Origin: Hypomyces perniciosus
Taxonomy: Eukaryota; Ascomycota; Sordariomycetes; Hypocreales; Hypocreaceae
DNA: 64,000 nucleotides
Assembly: GCA_008477525.1 (NCBI GenBank)
Contig: SPDT01000008.1
Location: 744,001-808,000, forward strand
Direction: 5' to 3'
In this document: piece after piece, positions 43,115-55,269 of the stretch
Layout of the letters: each line of letters opens with the position of its first letter
How positions within the stretch are numbered: position 1 is the first letter of the stretch
Position numbers and translations under genes: made by a program
The notes under the pieces: model-generated
Seen by the model: the letters and a program-made list of their open reading frames with translations, nothing else
Told to the model about the DNA's origin: nothing
The model's database searches: none

Positions 43115-44609
43115 GGCGACGGTGTGATGTCTAGCCTATTGGTATTGGTGTTGGTAGTAGTTTTAAGTGCTGGTACGGGCGTGGAGTCGTATAAGCTACC
43201 CAAAAAAAGCAGGGGTATGATGATGACGTTTTGGTGTAGTCGTGGAGCACGAATTAACAGAATTCACCAGCCAGTGGTATGAGAGTGTGAGTAATACGCA
43301 GAGCGTGATGATGATGGAGAAACAGAGGTGGGAAAGGCGAGTGTGAATGTGTGAGAGATGTGATGTGATGGGATGGAAGTCGGCCGAGCAACGAGGTGGT
43401 GGGAAGGCTCGACTTGTACGGAAGACTTGGGACTTTTGTACCCCAAAACCAAAACTGCCAGTACGAATCCTTCCTAATAGTATTAATAACAATCCTACTC
43501 CGCAAGGAGAGAGATGTCGGCGCTTGCCAGGGTTGGCTCACGGATGACCTCACCTTTGCCGCCGTCCCAGAAAATCCGGTTTCCAATGGAAGCTTGTTTC
43601 TGATTTTCGAAACCTTTTTGTTATCCACAATCCGTACGGCAATTTCTCCCCAACGCACGCGCCCGAGTGAGACAATTGGCCGATAGCAATCTTTTTTTTT
43701 ATCCCTGGGAATGATTCTCCAGCAAACAGCGCGCGCGTACTTCTCTTACACGAATACGCACAGCAATGCCCCAATGTTTCTGTTTCTGTTTCCGTTGCCG
43801 CCAAGCAATATATCATTCATTGGCTGCTATTGGCTCTCAATGTTGCCGCATCAGGCTTAGCTGTGATGCTTTCCGTTGGCCAGTGGACGGATTGATGTCG
43901 TCATCGCAGCCATTGGTCGACAAGCTCCCGAGCTTCAAACCGGCCAAACCGGCCAAGCGATCAAGCTCCAACAGCCTGACAGCTTACCAGCAGTTGCTGA
44001 AACGGTTTCTCCTGTACTTATATTTGGTCCGGTCAGTCAATGCTGCCGTTTTGGGATGCAGCAGACGAAAAGCGTTGACGACCAATCACCTTTTCTCGTC
44101 AGCACGACTCTCTTACTGAACCAGCGGACAGCGGCAGCGAAGTCGTCGAACACGGGCGTCTTTTGGTCTGTCTGTTTGCAAGCGCCTTTTATGAGGTGTA
44201 CTTCGTACAACGAGTACGACTCGTCGGACGAATCAGCATTCACCGCATTCGGCGCCGCATCGTCGGCTCGGGTTAGCGGCACGGAGCAGACAAGTGGAGC
44301 TTCCGGGCCTACCTGCTCCGAGTCTCGGACTCGCTTACGGCCTCTACGATGATCTGACACGTTCCTCAAACTCCATGTGGTATTTGTGTTTCTTCTGACT
44401 CGAGTGTTTTTTACCTACCGAAGGCGGCTCTTTATCTACGGAGTACTTCATAATCCTATTCAGAATTTTCTCAATAACCTTAGCATCCATCCGTCGTCAT
44501 CTCTACGCAACCATCTTAGCATCGATATCAAGTACTCGACAAGGATGAGTGAATAGCAGCTTTCCTGAATATAGGAATTTTGCGGTGTCTATCCCAGTCA
44601 GAGCAACCC

Positions 44610-44632
44610 TACGGAGTACCTCGTACTCCGTA
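44610..44632. repeat. Perfect inverted repeat, 10-bp arms and 3-nt loop
   Basis: TACGGAGTAC at 44610-44619 and GTACTCCGTA at 44623-44632, separated by CTC. Each arm is a copy of the intergenic word, so the element could form a hairpin. Confidence 0.85.
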
Positions 44633-45017
44633 CTATATGGAAATGCGATGCTACATGGCTGTTGAGGCTTGCATCCCCCCCTTGTCAACAGCCTCCAGCC
44701 ACGGCATCTGCCGCTAATCACAGTTAAGTATCCCTCACCTGATCTTAATCCATCCTGATTGGAAGCAATATCGAGGTTTCCATCGACGCGGGTATATCGA
44801 TCTACGGGCTTACTACCCTTACCCTGTCCAGCAAACTCTTTGGTGCAAAATGGCGCCCAGTTTTCACCGTCGCATTGAACGCTCTGACTTGACTGGGGCA
44901 CCACACATCTCTGGCATCTGCCCTACGCTAATGAACTTAGACGTGCGCCCGGTCAGGCCACCTGGACGTAAGGGACCTAGCCACCATTCAAAACTGACTT
45001 TGAAGCGACCTCTGTGG

Positions 45018-45049
45018 TTGCCATTCCCTGGGCTTGCCATTCCCTGGGG
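45018..45049. repeat. 16-nt tandem duplication
   Basis: TTGCCATTCCCTGGG(C/G) occurs twice head to tail with one mismatch at the last base. Confidence 0.85.
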
Positions 45050-46025
45050 AAGACCCGATGATTTGGGCCAAGGCCAACGCCTTTCAACGCCTCAACAGCC
45101 TCCCCGTTGATCACTCGTCCCGCCATTTTCGACAAAAACGTGGTCGACAGGAAGCCACCGTGACCCTCTAATCTATCACACCGCCATCAAGTGATGAGTG
45201 GCCTATCCCTCCCTCCCGGGGCGGCCGAGAGTTGAAACTCCAATGACGCCTCGCAAGTATGGCGTTTGTCTCGGGACATGTTAGCTATCAAAGCTAAGGC
45301 AACATGTTCGCTTCGCAGTGTGGAAGACGAGAGCGCTCTCTCTATCTCCACGCCGGGACTTGCCTTTTCGTGGCGACCTTCTCAGACACGTTCCATTCGG
45401 CAGTTGCAAACTACCGCTTAGGTGAGGATGTCAGGCCGGAAGTCTTGGAACTCGCCAACAGACTTTGGTCTAGTCGGCTGACGCAGCGGTATCCGATGTG
45501 ATGATCTCACCAAGGACCGACAGCCAGCATCGGGTGCTACTTTGTCAAGCCAAAGGCGTGATTCTGTGTAAGTTATGGCTTGGTCGTTTATTCGCTCGAT
45601 CGTATCAGTTGTTCAGCCATAACGGCTCGTGTAAATCCCCCCAAAGGGTTTTACACAAAACTGCAGGGGATAAAATCTTGGCCCGCAACTCCGTGGATCG
45701 TGACTCTAGCCTTGAGAATCGGCCTCGTTAAACCTCGGTTGACGAAGATGACGGGAAATTCAGGGCTAGAAAATCGGAGGATCGCATGGTCAATGACTCG
45801 AAGATCAGATTTCCCCTCAGGGGCGGGCCTATTGTGCACGCTACACAACAATATTCTAGAAGGGGGGAGCAGCATCGCAGCTAAGAAGTCACACGGCTAA
45901 CCTCCATCTTGCAACCTGCCCCAACTAGCTCATCGCAAGGGCCGCAGTCAAGTCCGTCTGAACGATTGGTGCTTGGACTCGACAGGTCAATGGCTTGGGT
46001 TGTGGTTGCTCAGCTCCAACAGAAT

Positions 46026-46049
46026 GCAAAGCTAGAAGCAAAGCTAGAA
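46026..46049. repeat. 12-nt tandem duplication
   Basis: GCAAAGCTAGAA occurs twice in immediate succession, upstream of the PNGase A 3' end. Confidence 0.85.
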
Positions 46050-46231
46050 GGCTGCTACTCCCTCACCGAGATACGCGATCTCAGAGCTTGATTGATTGAT
46101 TAGAAATGTTTCATCATCGAGTATTAGAATGTATACAGAGATGCAAATGTTGAGTGAAACAATATGCAGAATGTCCCGTCACATGTCCCCCTCCCCCCCT
46201 CCCTTCCGTAGATCCCATCGCCACCCAAAGC

Positions 46232-48328
46232 TTACCGCTCCTTTGCCTGCTCTGCCACATTCTTCCCGAAACAGGCCTTGACACCACCCCTCGCTTTGTC
46301 TGGCAGTGGTACAAACTCCAGGGCGTCGCTGCTGTTGCTCTTGCTGTTGTTGCTGCTCCCTTTAGGTTCCACGAGGACCTTAGACTGTGGCGAGGGCAGT
46401 AGTGGATAATCAGCCATGTACACAAACGTCTCGTCATTGGTGATGACCTCGCTCTCAGCCGTGATGTCGCGTAGATACAGCAGGGGGCCCTCGGCCGCAC
46501 TAAAGCGCAGGAGTTGTCTCGTATCGCCATGGCCTGTGCTAGAAGCGCCGTTGTTGAATTGTGTGAATTCCGCGCTTCCCTTGCGGAATGTACCAAGGGA
46601 AGTACCGGGTGTGGATGCGGGCAGGTTATGCATGAAGGGCTCTAGGCCTGTCGAGAAGATGGTGGAGCCGGAGGTGGTGATGTCAAGGCCTTGGGAGAGC
46701 TGCGCGTCGAGACGGAGGGAGTACTCTGGTGTTGGACCTGTAGCGTTGAGGATCATGTCGATGGGGTAGGAGTAGCGTGTTTGGAAGTAGGAGTGGTTGT
46801 TGAGGCCTGCGGTGTGGTGGCCTGCGTAGATGGCGTTGACTTGTTGGAAGTTTCCGTCGTTTGCGAGATGGCCGTCGTTGTGCATGGAGAATGTTTGGGA
46901 CCAGGTGGATTGTGTGGATTTCCCGTTGCGGATGATTTGCGAGGTGATGGAGAGGGTGCGGATAGTGTGTTGGGTGTATTTGTATGCTCCGTTACCCATG
47001 TAGACGGGCGGATTGGCGGAGAAGACGGGGCTGGTGACTCGTATGGTTGGAGATGATGAGCCCTGGGTTACGGACTCGGGGTTGTCGAGCCAGAGGAAGA
47101 TCTTGCCGGAGAGGACCCAGTGATTAAGGACGATGAGGTTATATTCCCCGACGATTTTGAAGCTGAATGTATGCTCTTCGCCATCACAGAGGAGGCCTAG
47201 CCACGGCGTAATGTCGACCTCTTGTTCCCTGAGATCGAACGCGTCGAGGCCAACGATCGGGCGATGCTGTGGAGGAGATATGCCTCCCGTGAACACCACG
47301 GGGAACGGCCAAGCCAGGCCAGCAAGTTGGCCATCGATGTAGAGCTGCACCTCGCGAAAGCTGCTGTGGCCTGGTAAGGGGCCCGTAGTGTCATTGAAGA
47401 GGTTGACGCTAGAGTCGGGAACGTTGGACCACCAGAATTCCTCATCTGCTTGCCCATTGGCAGAGATGGACACGACAGCGCGGTTGATATTCTGTGGCAG
47501 GGCGACGGGGATGGATGGAGTATCCTGCGGATACGTAAACGCGCTGGGTGCGCCTTGTGCGCCCTTCTTCGCTGAGAGGGGGACGATCTGGTCTGCGGGT
47601 TTGGCACCAGGACCCTTGATATCGTTGTCGTTGATGAATGTCGCTGTAAGAGTAGTGTTGAATAAGCCAGTGTACTTTTCATTGATGAGGTTCCCGAGGT
47701 CAAAGATGAGCGTCTGTGGTTGCTTCCACAAGGAGAGGTATGGCGTCATGTCTTTCACGTAAGTCCAGACAATGCCGGGATGAGCCTTGGGTTCTGCGGT
47801 TGAAGTTCTCCAGACCTCTGTGTCGCCGAGATACATGACGGCCAAACGATCAAATTGTCGCCCTTCAGACACCACGGTGAAGTTCATAACAACCCTCGTG
47901 AAGGGACACTTTGGCGGCGTGTATTGACCTACCAACCTCCATGTCAGTCTCCCAAACAAATGAACAACACACCACATAGTTGCTCACGGGGGAAACTCAC
48001 CAACGAATGGATGTCCATAGCTGTTCCCAAAATGATGCTGCATAAGCACCACCTCGCAAGACGGCGTAGTCTCCTTGCTGGACGACTTCGCGACAACATG
48101 ATTGCCCACCACCGCACCCTGCGGTAACAACACCGGAGTCTGAACCTGAAAGCACTCCAATGGCTCTGTTCTGGTGTCCCTGGCAGAGAGTCGCTGATTC
48201 TGATGTCGACTCTGCCCATTGACACCGCCGTTACCCCGGGCGATCATCATATTCCGGACCATCCCCGTAGGGCCGGCAGCATAAGCCGAAGCCGCACATA
48301 ATACCGCCCAAATGCTGCTGCTGCGCAT
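46232..48328 (-). CDS. Peptide-N-glycosidase A (PNGase A family amidase), secreted
   Basis: Exons 48001-48328 and 46232-47928; GTGAGT donor, 72-nt intron that splits a Gly codon; 674 residues. A signal peptide (MRSSSIWAVLCAASAYAAG) opens the protein. The family core follows: QVQTPVLLP, then YTPPKCPFTRVVMNFTVVSEGRQFDRLAVMYLGDTEVWRTSTAEP and a later EVDITPWLGLLCDGEEHTFSFKI. These blocks define PNGase A (PF12222), which releases N-glycans from glycopeptides by cleaving the Asn amide. Many NxT/S sites (NFT, NTT, NDT, NHS) support secretion. A Ser/Asn-rich stretch near the C-terminus is low-complexity. The ATG lies about 12 nt after a pair of in-frame CATs; no better start was seen. Confidence 0.88.
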
Positions 48329-49872
48329 GATGATGATTTTCTAATACCCCTTGAGTCTTTATGCCCTTGTCCATTTGCTAATGGAAGATGGGAGGTGGAT
48401 GGGGAGCAGCCTGTTTATGAACAATAAAAAACGTGGGGGGAATCGTGCATGCATACCCCTGGTATCCGCGATATTAGATTGATGTCTCACCGAATCAGGC
48501 AATCTGATTTCATCAAAGCTGCAAGGTACCGTGCATTATCCCACTTATAACATGTCAGGGCGGCATAGCATCATTCTTATGGTATTTGTATAGTATTTGT
48601 ATGAAGAAAAGATAGATTGGCGATTGTTATTTAAGTTTTTATTCGAGGTATCTACATACTGCCTAGACAAACCGGTATAAACGGCCGACCACCTAGTACT
48701 ACTCCGTAACAGGCGTATTCCTCCACAGAAATGCGGCATCACCACGAGAGCAAATGGGTCAGACTTAAAATGAAGATGAGATGGTCTAATTATTTATCAG
48801 GCACCAAGAAGTGCTAAAAAGCATTGCGCTCTGGTATCTAGAATAGGTATGGAAAAACACACAAAATTACTCCGTAAGTTTCACAGCATACCTGCGCCTC
48901 ATGTGTCCCATGCAAAAAAAAAGAAAAGAAAAGAAAAGAAAACACCTAGACAGATGAAGTCAAAGATGAACCAAAAGAGAAAGAAGAACAAAAGAAGAAA
49001 AGAAAAGAAAAGTCTTTAATCCATCATTGGTGAAGAATACAAATGATTCGTGGTCTCATGTCATGGATGATGAAAGCAAGCTTAGACTCGCTCACTCTCA
49101 CTCACTCGCAGAAGTGAATCAAACTCCGCAACACCGCCTCGGAAAGATGCGGATCGGACATTTTCCCTCCTTGTCCCACTAGCGAAACGTTGTGGTTCCT
49201 TTTTAGCGGCCCATCATGCAAGTAGGCTGCTGCTGGGCTCACTGGTCAGTGGACTGGCCAGGGGTATAGTCGGTCTTTAGCGCAGCCCTGAACCCCGCTA
49301 GAAACTGGAAAATGTCTCCGCCATCCATTGATCGGCCTCCCCCGCATGTACAAGTAGGTAGCGTGTGACAATGATAAGGTGATGTTTGCATATGCGTGCA
49401 TGTGAGTTGCAATTGAGTGGTTGCCAAGGGTATTTTTTTTTTCTTTCGTATGTTTCTCCGACGTGGCGGACGCATGCAGGTGTAGAGGTGTGTTGTAGAG
49501 GTGTGCTGTAGCGTAGCAGCCGAGATGTGGTGTAAGTGGGATACTACCCAACGTAGCGATTCCTGTTTCCTCCCCTGGTCAATGGGCCGAGCATCAAGGC
49601 CCAACTTGTGCAAGGGTTGGGCGGTGGTCGTACTGTTGACAACGTGTAAAACTCTGTTTCCTCGTCGCCTCGATGCGTTGGCACCCATGCCGTATGTAGA
49701 TGTAGTGATGTGTTGAATGGAAATAGATCGGCGTGGCCCAGAATGCCAAGCAGCGGCTCGTCGACCAGCCGCAGATCCAGCCTGAAGTCTCCTTTTGAAC
49801 AAGCACCGATGGGCAAGAGGGGGGAAAAGAGGAGAGAAACTAGAATCCATGCATTGGGTTCCATTGTCGGTC
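48329..49872. other. Intergenic region with A-rich repeats
   Basis: 1.5 kb without a supported gene. It holds TACTCCGTA at 48700 and 48868, a long GAAAA-type purine tract (48914-49012) and a TCACTCACTC run near 49090-49110. The left end is the PNGase A promoter, the right end the 3' side of the next gene. Confidence 0.55.
48914..49012. repeat. A/G-rich low-complexity tract
   Basis: Two blocks of (A)n and GAAAA repeats (48914-48942 and 48973-49012), almost pure purine on the plus strand. Confidence 0.8.
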
Positions 49873-50328
49873 TCAAGCCCGCGCGTGATCCCAGTATCGC
49901 TTGCGGGCCTTGATGGCCGTCTTGTCTCCGGTGAAGCGGTGCTGGAAGAAGTTGAAGACAGCAAACTCGTCCCGGCTCATGACATACGACTCCGGCTGGG
50001 CCTGGACACGCGCCCAGATCTGGGACAGAGCATGCTCAAGGATCTTGCTGACAGTCGGGTCCGAGGCGCCGTCGGGGCTCTCACGGGCAATCTCGAGAGC
50101 CTGCACAACAGCCGCCTCCTGTTGGTGGTGGTGATGGTGGCTGCCATTGCTGGCTTTGTGGTGGTGAGATGCAGTGGTCATGTTGCCAAAGCCCAGGACT
50201 GAGCCGGCCGGGAGTTCAGGTTGACGGTGCGGCATAGGGCGAACAAGAGGGGTGTAGTAAAAAGAGACTGGAGGAAGGGCTTGCTGATGGTAGTGTTGTT
50301 GGATCTCAGAAGGGTAGACAGACAGCAT
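49873..50328 (-). CDS. Unrecognised protein with a conserved-looking C-terminus
   Basis: Single exon, 151 residues from ATG at 50326-50328. The N-terminal part is rich in His, Gln and Pro (HYHQQ, HHHHHQQ) and likely disordered. From about residue 70 a compact charged part follows: VVQALEIARESPDG, ILEHALSQIWARVQAQP, then SRDEFAVFNFFQHRFTGDKTAIKARKRYWDH at the end. Aromatic and basic residues there look constrained, as in a short helical module. I do not recognise a domain. A TATA-like run lies about 100 nt upstream and a 6.3-kb gene-free region beyond it, as often seen for regulated fungal genes. Confidence 0.6.
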   Translation of the reverse strand: MLSVYPSEIQQHYHQQALPPVSFYYTPLVRPMPHRQPELPAGSVLGFGNMTTASHHHKASNGSHHHHHQQEAAVVQALEIARESPDGASDPTVSKILEHALSQIWARVQAQPESYVMSRDEFAVFNFFQHRFTGDKTAIKARKRYWDHARA

Positions 50329-50427
50329 TGTATATGAAGTAGAAGTGGCAGAAGGCAAATTGGAAGGGGCCGTATGGGTCCTGGGCAATATATAGAAATT
50401 GTGAAGCACGTAAGTCCTTCTCGGCGG

Positions 50428-50440
50428 TATATATATTATA
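50428..50440 (-). promoter_or_regulatory. Candidate TATA box upstream of the unrecognised gene
   Basis: A TATATAC-rich run on the minus strand, 100-112 nt upstream of the ATG at 50328; motif and spacing only. Confidence 0.35.
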
Positions 50441-51311
50441 TTGGATGTATAATCTATGCGGTGGACCGTGGCGCGAATCCAATGAGGTAGTATGTGTGAG
50501 CGACTTTGGGGGTGACTTGACGGTTCGGCCTACGGTTCGGCCTGCGGTCCGTGTTGTGGGGGCTAAGCCTCTACTCCGTTGGAGGGAGGTTGATGCCTGG
50601 ACTAGGCAATCTTGACACTTGTCGACGAGGGACCTGGCATGTGTAGTAGTCGGAGTTTGGTGTTGATCGTAGTACGTCGACAAGGCCTACAAGCTGGTAT
50701 GCAAGCGGCGTGGTGGAAGAAGAGGAGGGTGTACACTTAGAAGGGCTCTTGGGTGGCAGGCTGTCAAGACCTCAACCAGGACGAAAAAGATGGCAGAGAA
50801 ACGAAGAGGGTAGTAGCACGATGTAGGTGTTGCACTAGTGCCAGCCGGAACTTAACACTTAACCAAGGGTGTGGTGGATGGTAGATGATGGAGGTGGTGG
50901 TCATGGATGATGAGACAGACCCAAGGGCTCGGAGCAAGTGCATCCCGGGCAGTTATATATATACATCTTGGGTCTTGGGTCTTTAAACAACCCCCCCAAA
51001 CAGGGTTGCGCGGTCAAGGGCCTCGTTTCGGCGGACTAACCAACAACATCGCTGAGTTTAGCGCCGGCGACGAAGACAACTCTGATTCTCTCTGTTCACC
51101 TCTTGTCTCGCTTTGTCAGGCCGTCCCAACATGTCGGGGACCCGGGCCGAGGCCGACAAATAGGGGGGTGAAGACAAGGGAGGGAAAAAACAAAATCAGC
51201 GTGGCAGACAAAGATGAAACGACCTGAAAAACTATAATCAATGGGGAATGAGAAACACCAAAAGGGGAGCTGAGCCACACGGCCAGACAGAGAGTCGTGT
51301 AAGGAAAAGTC

Positions 51312-51330
51312 AAAAAAAAAAAAAAAAAAA
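51312..51330. repeat. Poly(A) run, 19 nt
   Basis: Uninterrupted A on the plus strand within the gene-free region. Confidence 0.9.
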
Positions 51331-53487
51331 GCTACCGAACACGGAGTACACGAAAAAAACCGATGGAAATCCGTCGGGGATCAGATCAATTTTCGGACCG
51401 GGCAAATATGCGATCCTAGAAACGTGGAAAATGGAGACGATACCAAAGTCTAATAACGAGAAGACTAACGACTTGGCTAGCACGAGTACGAGTAGGAAGG
51501 AGTACAAGTAGCTTGGGCACGAGTAATGCATGGAAGAAAGACACCCAACCGACTACCTAGTAGTAGTAACAGCAAACCGCGATAGGCGACTGCTATGTAG
51601 AGAATAGGTGGCTCCACCCCGGTGACTTTTACTTTGACCGTTCTTATGACATTGGTGGCTGTTGGCCTGTTGGTAGGTTGAGGTGTACGACAAGCGCCAA
51701 TCTTGACTTTTTTTTTCCACGATTAGATTTCATTTTCTCGATTGTGTTTTTCTTTTCATTGCGTTACCAACACGACTCCAAACTTCAACAGCCAACGCGT
51801 GGGCAGCTAAAAAAAGAAAGGAAAAGAGCGTGGAGGTTGGCATACGTCACTTTACACCAACAGCCAGAAATTATAACGGAGCACGATATCTTGGTACTAG
51901 TACTACTACTACTCAAAGCAGTAGGAAGTAGATAGTACTACCTAATAGCACTCCGTACTACGGATATCGTAACGCCTTAGCAGTGTAATAGCACGCCCTT
52001 GATATGTACCTACATAATAGCACGTCAATGCTAAAGAAAGAAAAACGGTGCTCGCACATCTTCATTCACAAAATGTGCACTAAAAGCGAGGCGCCGCGCT
52101 GAATTCTGAGTTCTGTGCCGCGGCGTGCAGAAACTGACTTTGGTACCGTCTGGGGCGCCGGGCGGCCGGGCGGCTGGCCGGTGCGGTGTGTGATTCCATG
52201 CCGCCTCTTTCTCACAGTCTGGTCTCAGTCGTCTGTCACGAGGTGTTTTTTCCCCTGGGTTTGCCTTTATTGTTTGCTCTCGACTGTTTGATTCACTGCC
52301 CAGAACACATTCTTCCTGTCTCTTTGTGCGGAGTCAGAATGGTGAAACGCGCCACTATTTTGGGTTAACCTCCGACGCTGATGTCGTGGGAGAGCGGTCC
52401 ACCCGAGGAATGGAAATGGAGTTTGTCCTTGTCCACAGAGTCCGGAGGAGACGGCGCAATGCACCGGCCGACGGACGGAGGCAACATTCAGGCGTACCGA
52501 TCTGTACAATAACTGTCACGCATGAGGCGGCTATTCCGTCCCCATGCTCGCTCTGGAATTCTGCCCAGGTTCAGCTCTTAGTTGCTGTCAAGGCTGAAAA
52601 GGCTACCCATTGAGTTTCTAAACAGCCCGTCGTTTCTGCCCAATGGGCAACGAGGCTGTCTGTAAGAGGCTGCGACAGAGCGACAGAGAGACAGCGAGAC
52701 GGCGGCTCATGGAGGCGTATTTCCTGCTGGAAACGGCGAAAGTCAAAAATAGGCGCAGTAGTAACCACTGCGACCATTTTCTTTCGGAGAGGCTAGCTCA
52801 AGCCCATGCCAGCCGTTTAGCCTTTTTGCTGGCGGATGCGGTTCATCACGCAAGCAACTGATAATCGATTAATGAAACCTTATTGTCGTTGAAGCCGTGA
52901 TCCGTAAGACGCTGTAACCGCCGAACATTGCTCCGCCGCCCGGCCGGCCTCAGCGTTACGAATGGATCCGGGCGCAAGGACTAGGATTTTGGGCGTGCAA
53001 GATTCGACAAACCGCCACGTTGGGAGCACATGTGCGCCACAATTGGGGTCCCTACTCGTAAGAGGGTCGATTGAGCTTCTGGAATCTCAGAGATCCAAGA
53101 CGGACAAAGCCTCACTTGCCCTAAAACAGACAGTCGTTGCTGACACCGTCTGGATGAGGTCAGCCGCAAGGTGCTCTGGGAATACGCGTACCCCTATGGC
53201 GACTTGCGATACCCGCTACGATAACCGAAAGGCGCTGGCGAGGGGTACCAGGCGTACTCCGCGGTTTGTAAATTGATCATCATCATTGGTAAGTAATTAA
53301 GATGCGTATGAAGTACATACATACATACGAAGTAGTATAGAGGAATACGACTGCCTAGTAGGCAGCATGAGCAGACATCTTGGCGCCAGGAATACAAGTG
53401 CAAACAAAGCCGTCAATCAAAGAGCGTTCGTGCACGTATTCAGGACGCCCGCGTGATTAATTGATTATGTATGTACTACCTACTTCG

Positions 53488-53503
53488 TACGGAGTACGGA
53501 GTA
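53488..53503. repeat. Overlapping TACGGAGTA pair
   Basis: TACGGAGTACGGAGTA: two copies of the word overlapping by two bases. Confidence 0.85.
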
Positions 53504-53657
53504 CTCGGTGCCTGTGAACAAAGTGTGTATGAAGTACTATTGTAGGGACCGCGCTGTGCAAAGTACTTGTTGGCTTTACCGCCAGTTTGGAGGGCTAAAT
53601 CCCTTGGCACAGTTTAAACTTTAAACTGCTCCCCCGCTTCGGGTCAAAATACAAGGA

Positions 53658-53721
53658 GTACGAAGTACCTCGTAAGGAAGACTTACTACTACTACTACTA
53701 CTACTACTCCGTACTTCGTAC
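53658..53721. repeat. Inverted repeat around a (CTA)n loop
   Basis: GTACGAAGTAC at 53658-53668 and its exact reverse complement GTACTTCGTAC at 53711-53721; the loop holds about eight CTA units and a TACTCCGTA copy (53705-53713). Confidence 0.8.
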
Positions 53722-55253
53722 CTAGGTATTATTGAGAGGCACAAGAGGCCAGCCTGGTAGTAACGCCCTAGTCCCATGGCATCGGCTCAAGCCGTCCATG
53801 TGCACCCTTTTCTTGGCTGCTCCTTTTCAAATCATTGCCCACGCACCCTATGCTCGATTCGTTTGCGCCACGCTTCCTTTTTTTTTTCTTCCACGCTCAT
53901 GGCGTTTTCGATGCACAAGCATCCGTCCAGACCATCAGACCCTGGGTACTCTGTACTATCTAGTCAGCAGCATTGGATGATTTGGTGGTGATGCTTGTCA
54001 ATCAGCGACAGCCGGGACAACGGCAACAAACGATGGGCGGCTAGTCAGGTCAGTTCAAACTTCGATCTGGACATCCGACCCGCTCCGTGCCTATCAGACT
54101 TTGGAGATTAGTATTTATTTAGTAGTGGTAGTAGTAGTAGTATTCGGTGATTGTCATCCGCATCGGTCATCCCCCCCACGCCAAAGTCCATGAAGCCGCG
54201 TGTAAGTCGGGGAAAGGAGACATATCATCCGCTCCCTCGGACGGAGCACTAGTTTGGTGCGCCCGCGAAGCTTGGTCAACCCAATGCAACCCAACCTGAG
54301 ACTCTTTCCCCTCTCGTTTTTGTCCGCTTTGTTGCGAACCCTGGGTAGTCTGTCTATGCGGCCGCCAGTGAATGACACCTCGTCGCATGTTGTGAAACGG
54401 ATGACCGGCTTGCATAGTACCTACATGCCGCAAAAGACATACATGCATGCGACCAAGAAGCTTGGGTCTCGTTGGTGGTGTTGGACAACCTTTTTGTCTT
54501 TTGTCTCCTGCCTTTGTTGGTTGGTTGATCTTTCAAGCCTTGCCCAAGTATCGGACACCACCTTTGTCAACCTTGTCAGTCAGAGATGCTTCACACTGTA
54601 CGACTATTCTGCAAAGTGCAACTTACGACACCGCCTTTCGTCATTGCTCTCTATTGATCTTCATCTTTCCCTTTTCATAGATACGTCAAGCCCCACAATA
54701 TACTTCACTGCCAAGATGTTCATCCAGAGTTGGTCGATCTCGTTGTGTCTTAGGAACTTGTTCCCCACCAAAGACTCAAGAGGATCATTCACAGATTTGG
54801 CAAGGCACTATGTACTATACTGGGGCGCACTACTTCGCAGGTGAGGTACCTACTACGAAGCATGTGTACGCAAGTCAGGGACATTCATGCATGCAACACT
54901 CCACGCGAGTCCTTTCGACCCTCCTCCAATATGAAATTGAGGGCCATGAAGCACCCACCGACTTTAAGCGATACACGTGCTCGTACGTATGGGCGAAGTA
55001 CACATACACAAATACAAAATAGAGTTTGAATACTTCGTACCGGGTGCGAGCATCACAAACACCACTCTTTTCGGCGAGTGAGTGGCTTCCATATGGGGTG
55101 CGCCCCCCTACTTATTCTGGCAAAAGACGTGGACGCTCCACCACGCTGAACGTTCCTCGGAACTCTATTTAATGAGTTTGGCCACACACTTTACACAACG
55201 TGGCTCCATTTGCATGCACGATGAACGAATGAGGGGCGTAGCAAATCTCTCTC

Positions 55254-55269
55254 TTTTTTTTTTTTTTTT
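55254..55269. repeat. Poly(T) run, 16 nt
   Basis: Uninterrupted T on the plus strand in the gene-free region. Confidence 0.9.

Larger units (their letters stand above)
43115..46231. other. Gene-poor region
   Basis: 3.1 kb without a supported gene. Short frames here start at TTG or show no family. Structure: inverted TACGGAGTAC/GTACTCCGTA at 44610-44632, a further copy at 44437, a 16-nt tandem at 45018-45049 and a 12-nt tandem at 46026-46049. The part next to 43114 is presumably the Nce102-like promoter. Confidence 0.55.

Noticed and set aside
43876..44352. 158-codon plus-strand frame
   Set aside because: Starts at TTG and shows no family motif; the opposite strand has similarly long frames in this stretch.
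54254..54844. 196-codon plus-strand frame in the gene-free region
   Set aside because: Starts at TTG, translation of a CT-rich tract, with no recognised motif.
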